Part shown: positions 44,338-52,236 of the stretch, one piece after another
Layout of the letters: each line of letters opens with the position of its first letter
How positions within the stretch are numbered: position 1 is the stretch's first letter
NCBI GenBank assembly: GCA_019745975.1
Contig: JAIESQ010000004.1
Coordinates: forward strand, 1 to 60,388
Direction of reading: 5' to 3'
DNA from: Pirellulales bacterium
GTDB lineage: Bacteria > Planctomycetota > Planctomycetia > Pirellulales > JAEUIK01
DNA: 60,388 nt
Position numbers and translations under genes: made by a program
Notes under the pieces: generated by a model
The model's database searches: none
What the model was told of the DNA's origin: nothing
The model's input: the letters and a program-made list of their open reading frames with translations, nothing else

Positions 44338-46239
44338 ATGGCAACGACCCTGGGCCCCTTGACCAGCCAGCCGACGGCCACGCGCATCCACGGCACCGCC
44401 ATTCACTGTTATCAGTTCGACACGCACGATGAGCTGGCCCGCTGCGTCGCTCAAACCTTGGCCCGTGTGATTCGCGAACGCAACAGCTTCGGCCAAAACG
44501 CGGTGTTGGGGCTCCCCACCGGCAGCACGCCGGTCGGGGTCTACCGCGAGCTGATTCGCATGCACCGCGAGGAGGGGCTCGATTTCTCCGGCGTGGTCAC
44601 GTTCAACCTCGACGAGTACTTCGGCATCGATCGCGACCGGCTGCAAAGCTACCACCGCTGGATGGACGAACACTTCTTCAACCATGTGAACATCCGGCCC
44701 GAGAATATCCACATCCCCGACGGCAGCGTGGCGCTCGACGAGGTCGACGAGCACTGCCGCCGCTACGAAGAAGCGATCGAGCGCGCCGGCGGCATCGACG
44801 TGCAGTTGCTGGGCATCGGCCGCAACGGGCACATCGGCTTCAACGAACCGTTCAGCCCGCGCAATGGCCGCACGCGGCTGGCCGTGCTCGATCCAATCAC
44901 GCGGATGGACGCGGCCAGCGATTTCTTCAGCGAAGAGCACGTGCCGGCCAGCGCCCTGACGATGGGGCTGGGCACGATCCTCGACGCCCGCAAGGTCATC
45001 TTGCTGGCGCTGGGCGAGCACAAGGCCCCCATCATTCGCGAGGCGGTCGAGGGCCCGCTGGCCGATCGCGTGCCGGCCAGCTACTTGCGCGAACATCCCG
45101 ACGCCTCGTTCCTGTTGGATCGCGCAGCGGCCGCACAGTTGACCGGAGTCGCCACGCCCTGGCTGCTGGGCACGGTCGAATGGACCGATGCACTAATCAA
45201 GCGCGCCGTGCTCTGGCTCGCCGAACGGACCGGCAAGGCCCTGCTGAAACTCGACGACAACGATTTTCGCGACCACAACCTGCACCAGTTGTTGCGGCGG
45301 CACGGGCCGGCCCAGCGCGTGGCCCACCGCGTCTTTCGCTGGATGATGGACTCAATCGAGTACCACCCGGCGGGGCGCACACCGCAGCGGGTGATCTGCT
45401 TCAGCCCCCACCCCGACGACGACGTGATCAGCATGGGGGGCACGCTGATCCGCCTGGTCGAAGATGGCCACGAAGTACACGTCGCCTACATGACCAGCGG
45501 CAACATCGCCGTGTTCGATCACGACGCCAGTTGGCTGGCCGACCTGGTGACTGAGTACAACCGGCTGTTCGGCATCGACCAGGACAAATCGCGCACGGTC
45601 GAAGAAGACGTCGTGCGGGCGCTGGCTTCGAAAGCCCCGGGTCAGCCCGACAGCGACCAGGTGCTCAAAATCAAGGCGCTGATTCGCTGGGGTGAAGCCA
45701 AGGCGGGCGCCACCAGCATCGGCTGCCGCGAAGAGCATTTGCACTTCTTGGACTTGCCGTTCTACCGCACCGGCACGATCGCCAAGCGCCCGGTCGGCGA
45801 CGACGACGTGCGGATTGTCCGCGAATTGATCGAGCGCGTGAATCCGGGCCAGGTCTATCTGGCGGGCGATTTGTCGGACCCTCACGGCACGCACCGCATG
45901 TGCGCCCAGGCGATCTTTCGGGCCCTCGATCAGATCAAAGCCGATCGCGGCCAGCGCCCCGACGCCTTGATGTATCGTGGCGCCTGGCAGGAGTGGCCGG
46001 TCCACGAAATCGAGATCGCGGTGCCGCTGAGCCCCAAGGATTTGGAGCTGAAGAAAGCGGCGATTTTCCGGCACGAATCGCAGAAAGACAAAGCCCTCTT
46101 TCCCGGCCCCGACGCCCGCGAGTTCTGGCAACGGGCCGAAGACCGCAACCGGCACACGGCCGACGTGTACAATCGCATTGGGCTGCCGGAGTATTTCGCC
46201 ATGGAAGGATTCGTCCGCTGGAAGGGGCAATGGGTTTGA
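44338..46239 (+). CDS. Fusion of glucosamine-6-phosphate deaminase (NagB-like) and PIG-L deacetylase
   Basis: This 633-residue fusion has an N-terminal GlcN6P-isomerase/deaminase domain (about 15-270) with LGLPTGSTPVGVYRELI, TFNLDEYFGID and LGIGRNGHIGFNEPF. A PIG-L domain (about 335-600) follows with CFSPHPDDDVISMGGTL and the late DLSDPHGTHRMCAQAIF metal histidine. Both activities act on amino-sugar substrates, so the fusion may deacetylate and deaminate glucosamine derivatives in succession. I chose the ATG at 44338; the longer frame upstream would run through a palindromic repeat. The domain pair is known from planctomycetes and Bacteroidetes. Confidence 0.88.
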   Translation: MATTLGPLTSQPTATRIHGTAIHCYQFDTHDELARCVAQTLARVIRERNSFGQNAVLGLPTGSTPVGVYRELIRMHREEGLDFSGVVTFNLDEYFGIDRDRLQSYHRWMDEHFFNHVNIRPENIHIPDGSVALDEVDEHCRRYEEAIERAGGIDVQLLGIGRNGHIGFNEPFSPRNGRTRLAVLDPITRMDAASDFFSEEHVPASALTMGLGTILDARKVILLALGEHKAPIIREAVEGPLADRVPASYLREHPDASFLLDRAAAAQLTGVATPWLLGTVEWTDALIKRAVLWLAERTGKALLKLDDNDFRDHNLHQLLRRHGPAQRVAHRVFRWMMDSIEYHPAGRTPQRVICFSPHPDDDVISMGGTLIRLVEDGHEVHVAYMTSGNIAVFDHDASWLADLVTEYNRLFGIDQDKSRTVEEDVVRALASKAPGQPDSDQVLKIKALIRWGEAKAGATSIGCREEHLHFLDLPFYRTGTIAKRPVGDDDVRIVRELIERVNPGQVYLAGDLSDPHGTHRMCAQAIFRALDQIKADRGQRPDALMYRGAWQEWPVHEIEIAVPLSPKDLELKKAAIFRHESQKDKALFPGPDAREFWQRAEDRNRHTADVYNRIGLPEYFAMEGFVRWKGQWV

Positions 46240-46245
46240 GCGTTC

Positions 46246-46280
46246 GTCCTCTAGCCTCTGGTCTCTTGCCTCTGGCCTCT
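46246..46280. repeat. Five-unit heptamer tandem array
   Basis: Five 7-bp units with consensus NGCCTCT lie between the NagB/PIG-L fusion and the radical SAM gene, in the short leader before its ATG. Confidence 0.75.
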
Positions 46281-46298
46281 CACCTACAGCCTGTTCCC

Positions 46299-47606
46299 AT
46301 GGCCACCGACACCACCAAAACCACTGAAGTCGGCAGCTACTTCATCGCCAACTATCCGCCGTTCTCGCAGTGGAGCGCGGAGAACCTGGCCGATGTCGAG
46401 CAAGCGCTGCATGCGCCGCCGGCCGACGTGCCGCTGGGGCTTTACCTGCACATCCCCTTCTGCCGCAAGCGCTGCAAGTTCTGCTACTTCCGCGTCTACA
46501 CCGACAAGAACTCGCAAGACGTCGAGCGCTATGTCTCGGCGCTGGCGCGCGAGATCGAGCTGGTGAGCCAGTTGCCGGTGATGGGTGGCCGTCCCTTCCG
46601 CTTTGTCTACTTCGGCGGCGGCACGCCGTCGTTCTTAAGCGGCAAGCAGCTCACGCGGCTAGTCGATCGGCTGCGGGCCAACATCAACTGGGATCAGGCC
46701 GAAGAGGTGACCTTCGAGTGTGAGCCGGGCACCTTGGCGCGCCCCAAGCTCGAAACCTTGCGCGAGCTGGGGGTCACGCGGCTGAGCCTGGGCGTCGAGA
46801 ACTTCAGCGACGCCGTGCTCGAAGAGAACGGCCGTGCCCACCAGTCGGCCGAGATCCACCAGGCCTGGGCGTGGATTCGCGAGCTGGGCTTCCCCAACGC
46901 CAACATCGACCTGATCGCCGGCATGGTCGGCGAAACCTGGGATAACTGGCGCGAAAACATCCGCCGCACCATCGAGATGGCGCCCGACAGCGTGACGATC
47001 TACCAGATGGAGCTGCCGTTCAACACAGTCTACTCGAAGGACATTCTGGGGCAGCGGATGGAAAGCCCCGTGGCCGATTGGGCGACGAAGCGCGCCTGGG
47101 TCGATTTTGCCTACGACGAACTGCGGGCCGCCGGCTACGCGGTCTCGAGCGCGTACACGCTGGTGCGCGACAAGAACAAGGTGAACTTCAGCTACCGCGA
47201 CAACCTCTGGCGCGGCAGCGATCTGTTGGCGACCGGCGTGGCCAGCTTCGGCCACGCCAATGGCATGCACTATCAAAACCTGGCCGAGTGGCCCGAGTAT
47301 CTCGAAGCGCTCGAAGCGGGCCGGCTGCCGCTCTGGCGCGGGCTACGGCCGACCGCGCACCAGAAGCTCGTTCGCGAAGTGATTCTGCAGTTGAAGACGG
47401 GCCGCCTCGACGCCGGCTATTTCCGCGACAAATTCGGCGTCGACATCCTCGACCACTGGCATAACGTCTGGCAGCAGTACGTCGAAGAGGGGCTGCTGCG
47501 CGTCGACGGCGACTGCATTGAGCTCACACGCACGGGGCTGTTGCGGGTCGATTCGCTGCTGCCGACCTTCTTCGAGCCAGAGCACCAGGGCGTGCGGTAC
47601 ACGTAG
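46299..47606 (+). CDS. Radical SAM protein of the HemW/coproporphyrinogen III oxidase family
   Basis: This 435-residue protein has the radical SAM cluster motif C-x3-C-x2-C in YLHIPFCRKRCKFCYFRVYT, the glycine-rich FVYFGGGTPSFL and TFECEPGT, and the HemW-like order of downstream motifs. Family members are either anaerobic coproporphyrinogen III dehydrogenases or haem chaperones (HemW). The CxxxCxxC motif followed by YF rather than the HemN-type extra cysteine favours the HemW-like branch. The start at 46299 is preferred, because the in-frame extension upstream overlaps the previous gene and a heptamer array. Confidence 0.85.
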   Translation: MATDTTKTTEVGSYFIANYPPFSQWSAENLADVEQALHAPPADVPLGLYLHIPFCRKRCKFCYFRVYTDKNSQDVERYVSALAREIELVSQLPVMGGRPFRFVYFGGGTPSFLSGKQLTRLVDRLRANINWDQAEEVTFECEPGTLARPKLETLRELGVTRLSLGVENFSDAVLEENGRAHQSAEIHQAWAWIRELGFPNANIDLIAGMVGETWDNWRENIRRTIEMAPDSVTIYQMELPFNTVYSKDILGQRMESPVADWATKRAWVDFAYDELRAAGYAVSSAYTLVRDKNKVNFSYRDNLWRGSDLLATGVASFGHANGMHYQNLAEWPEYLEALEAGRLPLWRGLRPTAHQKLVREVILQLKTGRLDAGYFRDKFGVDILDHWHNVWQQYVEEGLLRVDGDCIELTRTGLLRVDSLLPTFFEPEHQGVRYT

Positions 47607-47900
47607 GGCGCGCCGCCTGTCTCAATAAACTCCTGCCAAGCCGGGAGAGTCTTGGAACGCCGCGCCATACTTCGAGGCGAGGTTCCAGCAATCGTAACGC
47701 GAGTTACGTAGCCGCGATTCGCCAGTTTGCCAAATCGAGCGGATAACCGAGGCTGCGGATGCGCTCGAAGTGATCGACGTTAGCCGTGACCAGCATTAAG
47801 TCGTGACGCAAGGCAATTGCCGCGATCATCGGATCCGCTCGGCCGATCGTCTGGCCCGCCCGCTCCAGTTCTGCGTAAATCTGTCCTGCGATTTCGGCCG

Positions 47901-47910
47901 CTGAGGTGTC
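47901..47910. repeat. Target-site duplication, left copy
   Basis: The 10-bp sequence CTGAGGTGTC directly borders the left terminus of the inserted element and is repeated exactly at 48088-48097. Confidence 0.9.
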
Positions 47911-48087
47911 CAGGGCAATCGCATCTAAAACGCTTGAAACTCCGACTGTTTAGCAAAACGCTGCCTTGCAAGCACTTGGACGCAAGCTGCGACAGTCTCG
48001 ATGAAAATGCAAACGTCTCTGAAACGGCCAAATGCTGCGGAGTTGCGAACTCCTACAAAACACGGCAATTAAGATGCGATTGCCCTG
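47911..48087. mobile_element. MITE-like non-coding insertion with 16-bp terminal inverted repeats
   Basis: This 177-bp element begins CAGGGCAATCGCATCT (47911-47926) and ends with the exact complement (48072-48087). It is flanked by a 10-bp direct repeat and contains no transposase gene. Its base composition is more AT-rich than the surroundings, and it carries an internal GGAGTTGCGAACTCC palindrome. CAGGG-type ends with an 8-10 bp duplication fit my recollection of ISAs1-family transposition; this attribution is an inference. Confidence 0.88.
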
Positions 48088-48097
48088 CTGAGGTGTC
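48088..48097. repeat. Target-site duplication, right copy
   Basis: This is the second exact copy of CTGAGGTGTC, belonging to the original toxin reading frame next to the element's right terminus. Confidence 0.9.
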
Positions 48098-48315
48098 GAA
48101 GTCCAAAACGACTTCGAGCGGCAATGAGCGTAGAAACAAGTCACGTCGTTTAAGCTGTCGCGCCTTGTGAAACCCCTTCACGATCTCCATGACAGTGATC
48201 GTTGAGATGGTGAGACGGCCAAATTGTGCCCGGTATTTTCGCGCCTCGGCGGCAACCTGTGGATTTCGATTTTTGAGTATCTCTGAGAAGATGTCCGTAT
48301 CGAGGAGCGATTGCT

Positions 48316-48570
48316 TCATGTTGTTGGCAGCCGCAACGGGGTGCGCTCACGGTTCTGATACGCCTCTTCGACGATTTGGTCCATCAATTCCGGGATATCC
48401 GCAAACAGCCCAATCATGCCTTCGCGTGGCGATTCATCTCGCCGCGGCCCACTGGCGTACTGCTCGATTGCCTGGGAAACGAGTTGTTCGACTGAAATCT
48501 TCTGCTGGTTCGCGAGCCGTTGCGCAAGTGCGTACGTTTGCTCGTCGAGATGTAAGTCGCTCGATGACAT
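48316..48570 (-). CDS. VapB-type antitoxin
   Basis: This small 84-residue protein has an N-terminal helical, ribbon-helix-like segment (LHLDEQTYALAQRLANQQKISVEQLVSQAIEQY) and a C-terminal tail, LMDQIVEEAYQNRERTPLR, of the kind that wraps the toxin. It overlaps the PIN toxin gene by four bases, the standard vapBC arrangement. It remains intact even though the toxin gene is disrupted by an insertion, so it may persist as an orphan antitoxin or autorepressor. Confidence 0.8.
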   Translation of the reverse strand: MSSSDLHLDEQTYALAQRLANQQKISVEQLVSQAIEQYASGPRRDESPREGMIGLFADIPELMDQIVEEAYQNRERTPLRLPTT

Positions 48571-48669
48571 CCTCGACCTCCATTGCGACCTGCGATGCTA
48601 AAGTATGGTGGCGACTCTTGCATTCTACCAAGTTGTTGGCAGTGACACCCGACCGATCTTCCGCTTCAA

Positions 48670-50289
48670 TCATGATTCGTTGAGTTGATCGCACCGTTTG
48701 CGTCCAAGATTGGAAACCGCCGCCAAAATGCTCTCCAAATTCTGCGCAACAAGTCGCGTCGTATCGATCGCCATGGCAGGCAACTCCGCGGGCGTCGGTT
48801 CCTCAATGGCCTGCTGCTGGTCCAACAACTCTGGCCGTGCTTCGGATGCGTCGCTGGCCTCCGCCAGTCGCCGCGAGATCCGCTCCCTCGCGACCTCCAC
48901 CGGGCAATGGCAGTTGATGACTAGCGCCGGCGAATGGTGCTTCATCGCCACTACGAGGGCACGGCGCTGATCGTCGGCCGCCAGAAACGTGCCATCGAGC
49001 ACGACGGATAAGCCGGTACTAAGCACGGCACTAGCGCGCGACAACAGCTCGTCGTATACCCGGCGGCGATGCACGGCGGTGTAGTTGCCTTCTCCAAATA
49101 CGGCGGGCGCAACGCTCGCGCCAAACAACTCGCGACGTATCTCGTCGGTCGACAGGTACTCGGCGCCAATCCTCTCCGCGAGCGCTCGGGCAACAGTCGA
49201 TTTGCCCGATCCCATCAGGCCGCGCACCAGCAACAGTGGTGCCGGGCCGAGTGCTGCGGCGTAGCGATCGGCCAGCGCCAAATAGCGTGCGGCGGTGTCG
49301 CGCGCGGCCCGAGCTTCGGTGTCCGCAAGCTGATGGGTCCGCAGCGCGGCCACTTTCGCGCGGACCGCCGCGCGGTAGCTCTTGTAGAACGACACGAGAT
49401 CGGCCGGTGGTTTGTCGCCGGTCGCTGTGGCATACGTGTCGAGAATCTGCCGACCGATCCACTCGGCCCCCAGGGCATCACACTCCATGGCCAGGAAAGC
49501 CAACTCATCGACCATGTCGAGCCGGCGGTATTCGGCGCTGAACTCCAGGCAATCAAATATCTGGATCGGCTCGCCCAGGCAAATGTGCTCGGGCCGCAGA
49601 TCGCCATGACCTTCGACAACGCGGCCGCCCGCTACGCGCTCGGCTAGCATTCGCCCATGCGTGGCCAGCCAGCGCAATTGTGCCCCGTGACTGCGTCGCA
49701 CGACAGTCGCCGGCAGGCCGTGCGCCGGATTCAACAACTCGGCGCGGTTTGCCCGCACGTGCTGTTCGATCGTGCGGCAATACTCATCCACGCCGACGTC
49801 GAGGGGCGCAGCCCCCTGGTAGAACTGCACCAGCCGCTCGGCCAGTCGGGCGATGTCTGGCTCCGTGACTTGCCCTTGTTCGATTAGGCGATCAAGTGCG
49901 CGCTCCAGCGGCAACCGCCGCATCCAGACCAGCCAATCGACGGGACCGCTTCCGCCGGCGTCCTTCGCTTTGGCGACCTCGCCTTCGTCGAGCGCGCCGA
50001 TCCGGAACTCGCCTGCTGTCGTCTCAAAAACCGGCAACACGCCCAGATACAGGTCAGCGGTCAAGCGGCGGTTGAGCCGGACTTCGGCTTGGCATGCTTG
50101 GCGTCGCCGCTCGGGCGTGCTGAAGTCGACAAAGTCGAACCGCACCGGCTTCTTGAGCTTGTAGGCCACTCGATCGGTGACGAACACCCAGGAGATGTGG
50201 GTTTCGTGAAGCTCGACTTGCGCAGGGCGTGGGCAGTATGCCTCTGGAGTCGCCAGAAACTCCGCTAACGACCGCAGTTCGCGCGTCAT
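48670..50289 (-). CDS. Bifunctional aminoglycoside-phosphotransferase-like / P-loop kinase protein
   Basis: The N-terminal region (about 1-330) resembles aminoglycoside/choline kinase-type proteins, with VVEGHGDLRPEHICL (HGDL) and IFDCLEF providing the catalytic and metal aspartates. The C-terminal region carries LLLVRGLMGSGKSTVARALA (Walker A) and LSTDEIRRELFG, typical of zeta-toxin/gluconate-kinase-like P-loop kinases. Family members are annotated as AAA ATPases of unknown role. I start at 50289 (539 aa), matching the usual MTxxLxSLAEFLA-like beginning; the frame is open to 50349. Confidence 0.82.
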   Translation of the reverse strand: MTRELRSLAEFLATPEAYCPRPAQVELHETHISWVFVTDRVAYKLKKPVRFDFVDFSTPERRRQACQAEVRLNRRLTADLYLGVLPVFETTAGEFRIGALDEGEVAKAKDAGGSGPVDWLVWMRRLPLERALDRLIEQGQVTEPDIARLAERLVQFYQGAAPLDVGVDEYCRTIEQHVRANRAELLNPAHGLPATVVRRSHGAQLRWLATHGRMLAERVAGGRVVEGHGDLRPEHICLGEPIQIFDCLEFSAEYRRLDMVDELAFLAMECDALGAEWIGRQILDTYATATGDKPPADLVSFYKSYRAAVRAKVAALRTHQLADTEARAARDTAARYLALADRYAAALGPAPLLLVRGLMGSGKSTVARALAERIGAEYLSTDEIRRELFGASVAPAVFGEGNYTAVHRRRVYDELLSRASAVLSTGLSVVLDGTFLAADDQRRALVVAMKHHSPALVINCHCPVEVARERISRRLAEASDASEARPELLDQQQAIEEPTPAELPAMAIDTTRLVAQNLESILAAVSNLGRKRCDQLNES

Positions 50290-50429
50290 GACGGTTGGCA
50301 CTCTGCTGGCGAGCTGGCAGTTTCGCGAATTCTGCCGCGATATTCGCACCCTGGTACACTTGCGGCGAGTTTAACCTATGGTTCAATAACTAGTGCCATG
50401 GGGCCGCTGACCGGACTTGCATTCTCGCT

Positions 50430-50933
50430 ATGAGCATCGAATTGCTTCCGCCCCTGGCGGTTTCGTCGCCCGACTACGACTCGGCCGAGCGCGCGACGCG
50501 CATTTTCGGGTTGCCGCGCGGCGGGCTATCGGCGACTGCCGCCCGGCGATGGGCCCTCGTGCTGCTCGGCCTCTACGTGGCGCTATTGTTTACCTCGACG
50601 CATTGGCCGCAACTGCGTTTGCCGGCTGTACCGACGGTGATCCCGCCCGACAAGATCGCCCACTTCTGTTGTTATGCCGGCTTGGCGGCCTTGGCGCTCT
50701 TGCTGCCCGTCGGCTTCCTTCGTCGTCCGGATGGGTCGACCGCGCGTCGCCGCCTGGCCGCGGCAGTCGCGCTTTGGCTGTTGGTGATCGCGACGGGTGT
50801 TGTCGACGAATGGACGCAACCCTGGTTTGAACGCGACTTCGAATGGGCCGACCTGGCCTGCGACGCCAGCGGCTCGCTCCTGGCGATCGTCGTGGTTTCC
50901 GCGATCCGGAATCGCCGACATCGCGGCGACTGA
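50430..50933 (+). CDS. VanZ-family membrane protein
   Basis: This 167-residue protein has about four hydrophobic segments and the VanZ-like polar positions: PPDKIAHFCCYAGLAALAL (DK..HF), GVVDEWTQPWFERDFEWADLACDASGS (DE..Q, followed by D..D..G). It is an inner-membrane protein of unknown function; the family takes its name from the teicoplanin-resistance accessory protein VanZ. It stands alone on the plus strand between divergent and convergent minus-strand genes. Confidence 0.8.
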   Translation: MSIELLPPLAVSSPDYDSAERATRIFGLPRGGLSATAARRWALVLLGLYVALLFTSTHWPQLRLPAVPTVIPPDKIAHFCCYAGLAALALLLPVGFLRRPDGSTARRRLAAAVALWLLVIATGVVDEWTQPWFERDFEWADLACDASGSLLAIVVVSAIRNRRHRGD

Positions 50934-50959
50934 CAGCGGCCTTGACCTCGATCGGCCGA

Positions 50960-51418
50960 CTATTCAGCAGCGTCGCGGCGCCGCCGGTCGTCGTTCAAGT
51001 TGGCCAGCCGCACGCTCCGCACGTACTTGTGGCAATGCACGCATTTGAGCGTGAGATCGACGTAGCGCAGGGCCGCCGCGTCCAAATTCTTATCCCGCGC
51101 CGCCTTTTTCAGGCCATCCGCCGCCCGGCGAAACTCACTGCTTTCCGCCGCGTAGTCGGCCGTCTCCAGCACTTGCCATTCGGCCGCTTCGCTCAATAGC
51201 ACAAGCGCTTGCGATTCCCTGACGAGCATGTCGAAGTCTTCCGTCGTCAAGCCTTCGAGCAGCCGCTCAGCATGCTCCAGCTTGGCGCGCATGAACTTGC
51301 CGACGCGATTGGGCTCCAGGTCTTCGCCCGGTTGCTGGCCGACAACAGCCACGCTGGCCAACAGCGCGCCACCGGCAAGTGTCAAAAGAATCGCCGCCAT
51401 CGGCCATCGCTTCTTCAT
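50960..51418 (-). CDS. Small exported c-type cytochrome-like protein
   Basis: This 152-residue protein starts with a signal peptide (MKKRWPMAAILLTLAGGALLA) and has one haem motif near the C terminus, LKCVHCHKYVR, in an otherwise alpha-helical chain that resembles cytochrome c prime. I place the start at 51418, directly before the signal sequence, although the frame is open to 51508. It is probably a periplasmic electron carrier. It converges with the VanZ gene. Confidence 0.8.
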   Translation of the reverse strand: MKKRWPMAAILLTLAGGALLASVAVVGQQPGEDLEPNRVGKFMRAKLEHAERLLEGLTTEDFDMLVRESQALVLLSEAAEWQVLETADYAAESSEFRRAADGLKKAARDKNLDAAALRYVDLTLKCVHCHKYVRSVRLANLNDDRRRRDAAE

Positions 51419-51518
51419 CGCCAGGTCTCCCGTGAGTATTCCTCGGCAGTCGAACGGCACTACGTCGCGCGTTGCCACGTCGGTGCCGGCGATCAGCCGC
51501 TTCAGCAAAGGTAGTTCA

Positions 51519-51959
51519 TTACTTGGCGGGTTCCACGTGCGGCTGCTTGAACGTGAGCACCGGGCACTGGGCCTTGCGCACCACGACTTCGGCCACGCTC
51601 CCCATCAACAAGCGCCGCAAGCCGCTGCGCCCGTGCGTTCCCAGGATAATCATATCGACCTGCTCGTCGGCCGCGATGCGGACGATTTCGGCCGCCGGAT
51701 CCCCCGTCACCAGCCGATGCTCGTAGGCAACGTTCGGCTGCGTCGGTACCACCGCTTGCAGCATCTTGCGCAACGCGTCGGTATCGGGCTCGGGCACGCC
51801 GTAGTACATTTCGCCGGCGCCGTAGTTGATCGGCGGCTCTTCGACGTGCACGATTAGCATCGTGGCTCCCATGTCGCGGCACAGCGCCGTCGCATAGGCC
51901 AACGCCGCGTCGCTCGAATGCGAAAAGTCGGTTGGAAACAAGATCTTGTTAGCTTTCAT
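51519..51959 (-). CDS. Universal stress protein (UspA family, ATP-binding type)
   Basis: This 146-residue protein begins MKANKILFPTDFSHSSDAAL and ends with the ATP-binding motif G-x2-G-x9-G-S in GTHGRSGLRRLLMGS, followed by VVRKAQCPVL. It is a single-domain, cytoplasmic stress-response protein. The start at 51959 has GAAAGG at a suitable distance; the frame is open further upstream but reads through repeats. The unusually structured upstream region (17-bp tandem units and a dyad) may serve its regulation. Confidence 0.9.
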   Translation of the reverse strand: MKANKILFPTDFSHSSDAALAYATALCRDMGATMLIVHVEEPPINYGAGEMYYGVPEPDTDALRKMLQAVVPTQPNVAYEHRLVTGDPAAEIVRIAADEQVDMIILGTHGRSGLRRLLMGSVAEVVVRKAQCPVLTFKQPHVEPAK

Positions 51960-52035
51960 GACGCGACCTTTCGTGGCGGACCGAGTCGGTCGGACTGCGC
52001 ACTGTGCAGTGTCCGTACCAAACAAGGCAATTTCC

Positions 52036-52055
52036 TCGTGCCTAATTTGGCACGA
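52036..52055. promoter_or_regulatory. Candidate dyad operator upstream of the universal stress gene
   Basis: TCGTGCC and GGCACGA form a perfect 7-bp dyad with a 6-base AT-rich spacer, about 77 bases upstream of the stress-protein start. It could bind a dimeric regulator. No family assignment is possible. Confidence 0.35.
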
Positions 52056-52145
52056 TGCAGACGGTAATTGCAACCATGTTAACCTCGCCAATGCGTCACT
52101 TCGCCCGCTGTAAACCGTCAAACCCGCGCGCCGCGGAAACCCAGA

Positions 52146-52202
52146 TGTGCCCCTTCGCACACTGTGCCCCTTCGCACACTGTGCCCTTCGCACACTGTGC
52201 CC
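52146..52202. repeat. 17-bp tandem repeat array
   Basis: Three units (17, 17 and 16 bp) of TGTGCCCCTTCGCACAC and a partial fourth are arranged head to tail. Each unit contains its own TGTGC/GCACA dyad. The array lies between the Hsp70-like and universal stress genes. Confidence 0.85.
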
Positions 52203-52236
52203 GTGCGGAACAGATACAACCGCTGATGCCGGGCAA

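Larger units (their letters stand above)
47704..48319 (-). pseudogene. VapC-like PIN-domain toxin gene interrupted by a 177-bp element
   Basis: The N-terminal part (residues 1-78, 48319 down to 48088) reads MKQSLLDTDIFSEILKNR with PIN acidic residues D7 and E45. The C-terminal part, in frame DTSAAEIAGQIYAELERAG, RADPMIAAIALRHDLMLVTA and ending WRIAAT, lies at 47704-47910. Between them is a 177-bp element plus one copy of a 10-bp duplication. Removing those 187 bases joins the frame exactly and gives a normal-sized 142-residue PIN protein. As it stands, the toxin stops inside the element after 88 residues, so it lacks the distal acidic residues and is presumably inactive. The start overlaps the antitoxin stop (ATGA). 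Confidence 0.9.

Noticed and set aside
52030-52060. A sigma54-like GG/GC pair upstream of the universal stress gene
   Set aside because: The spacing between GG and GC is not the required ten bases on either strand.
52146-52202. Possible CRISPR array
   Set aside because: The units follow each other directly without spacers, and no cas gene is nearby.
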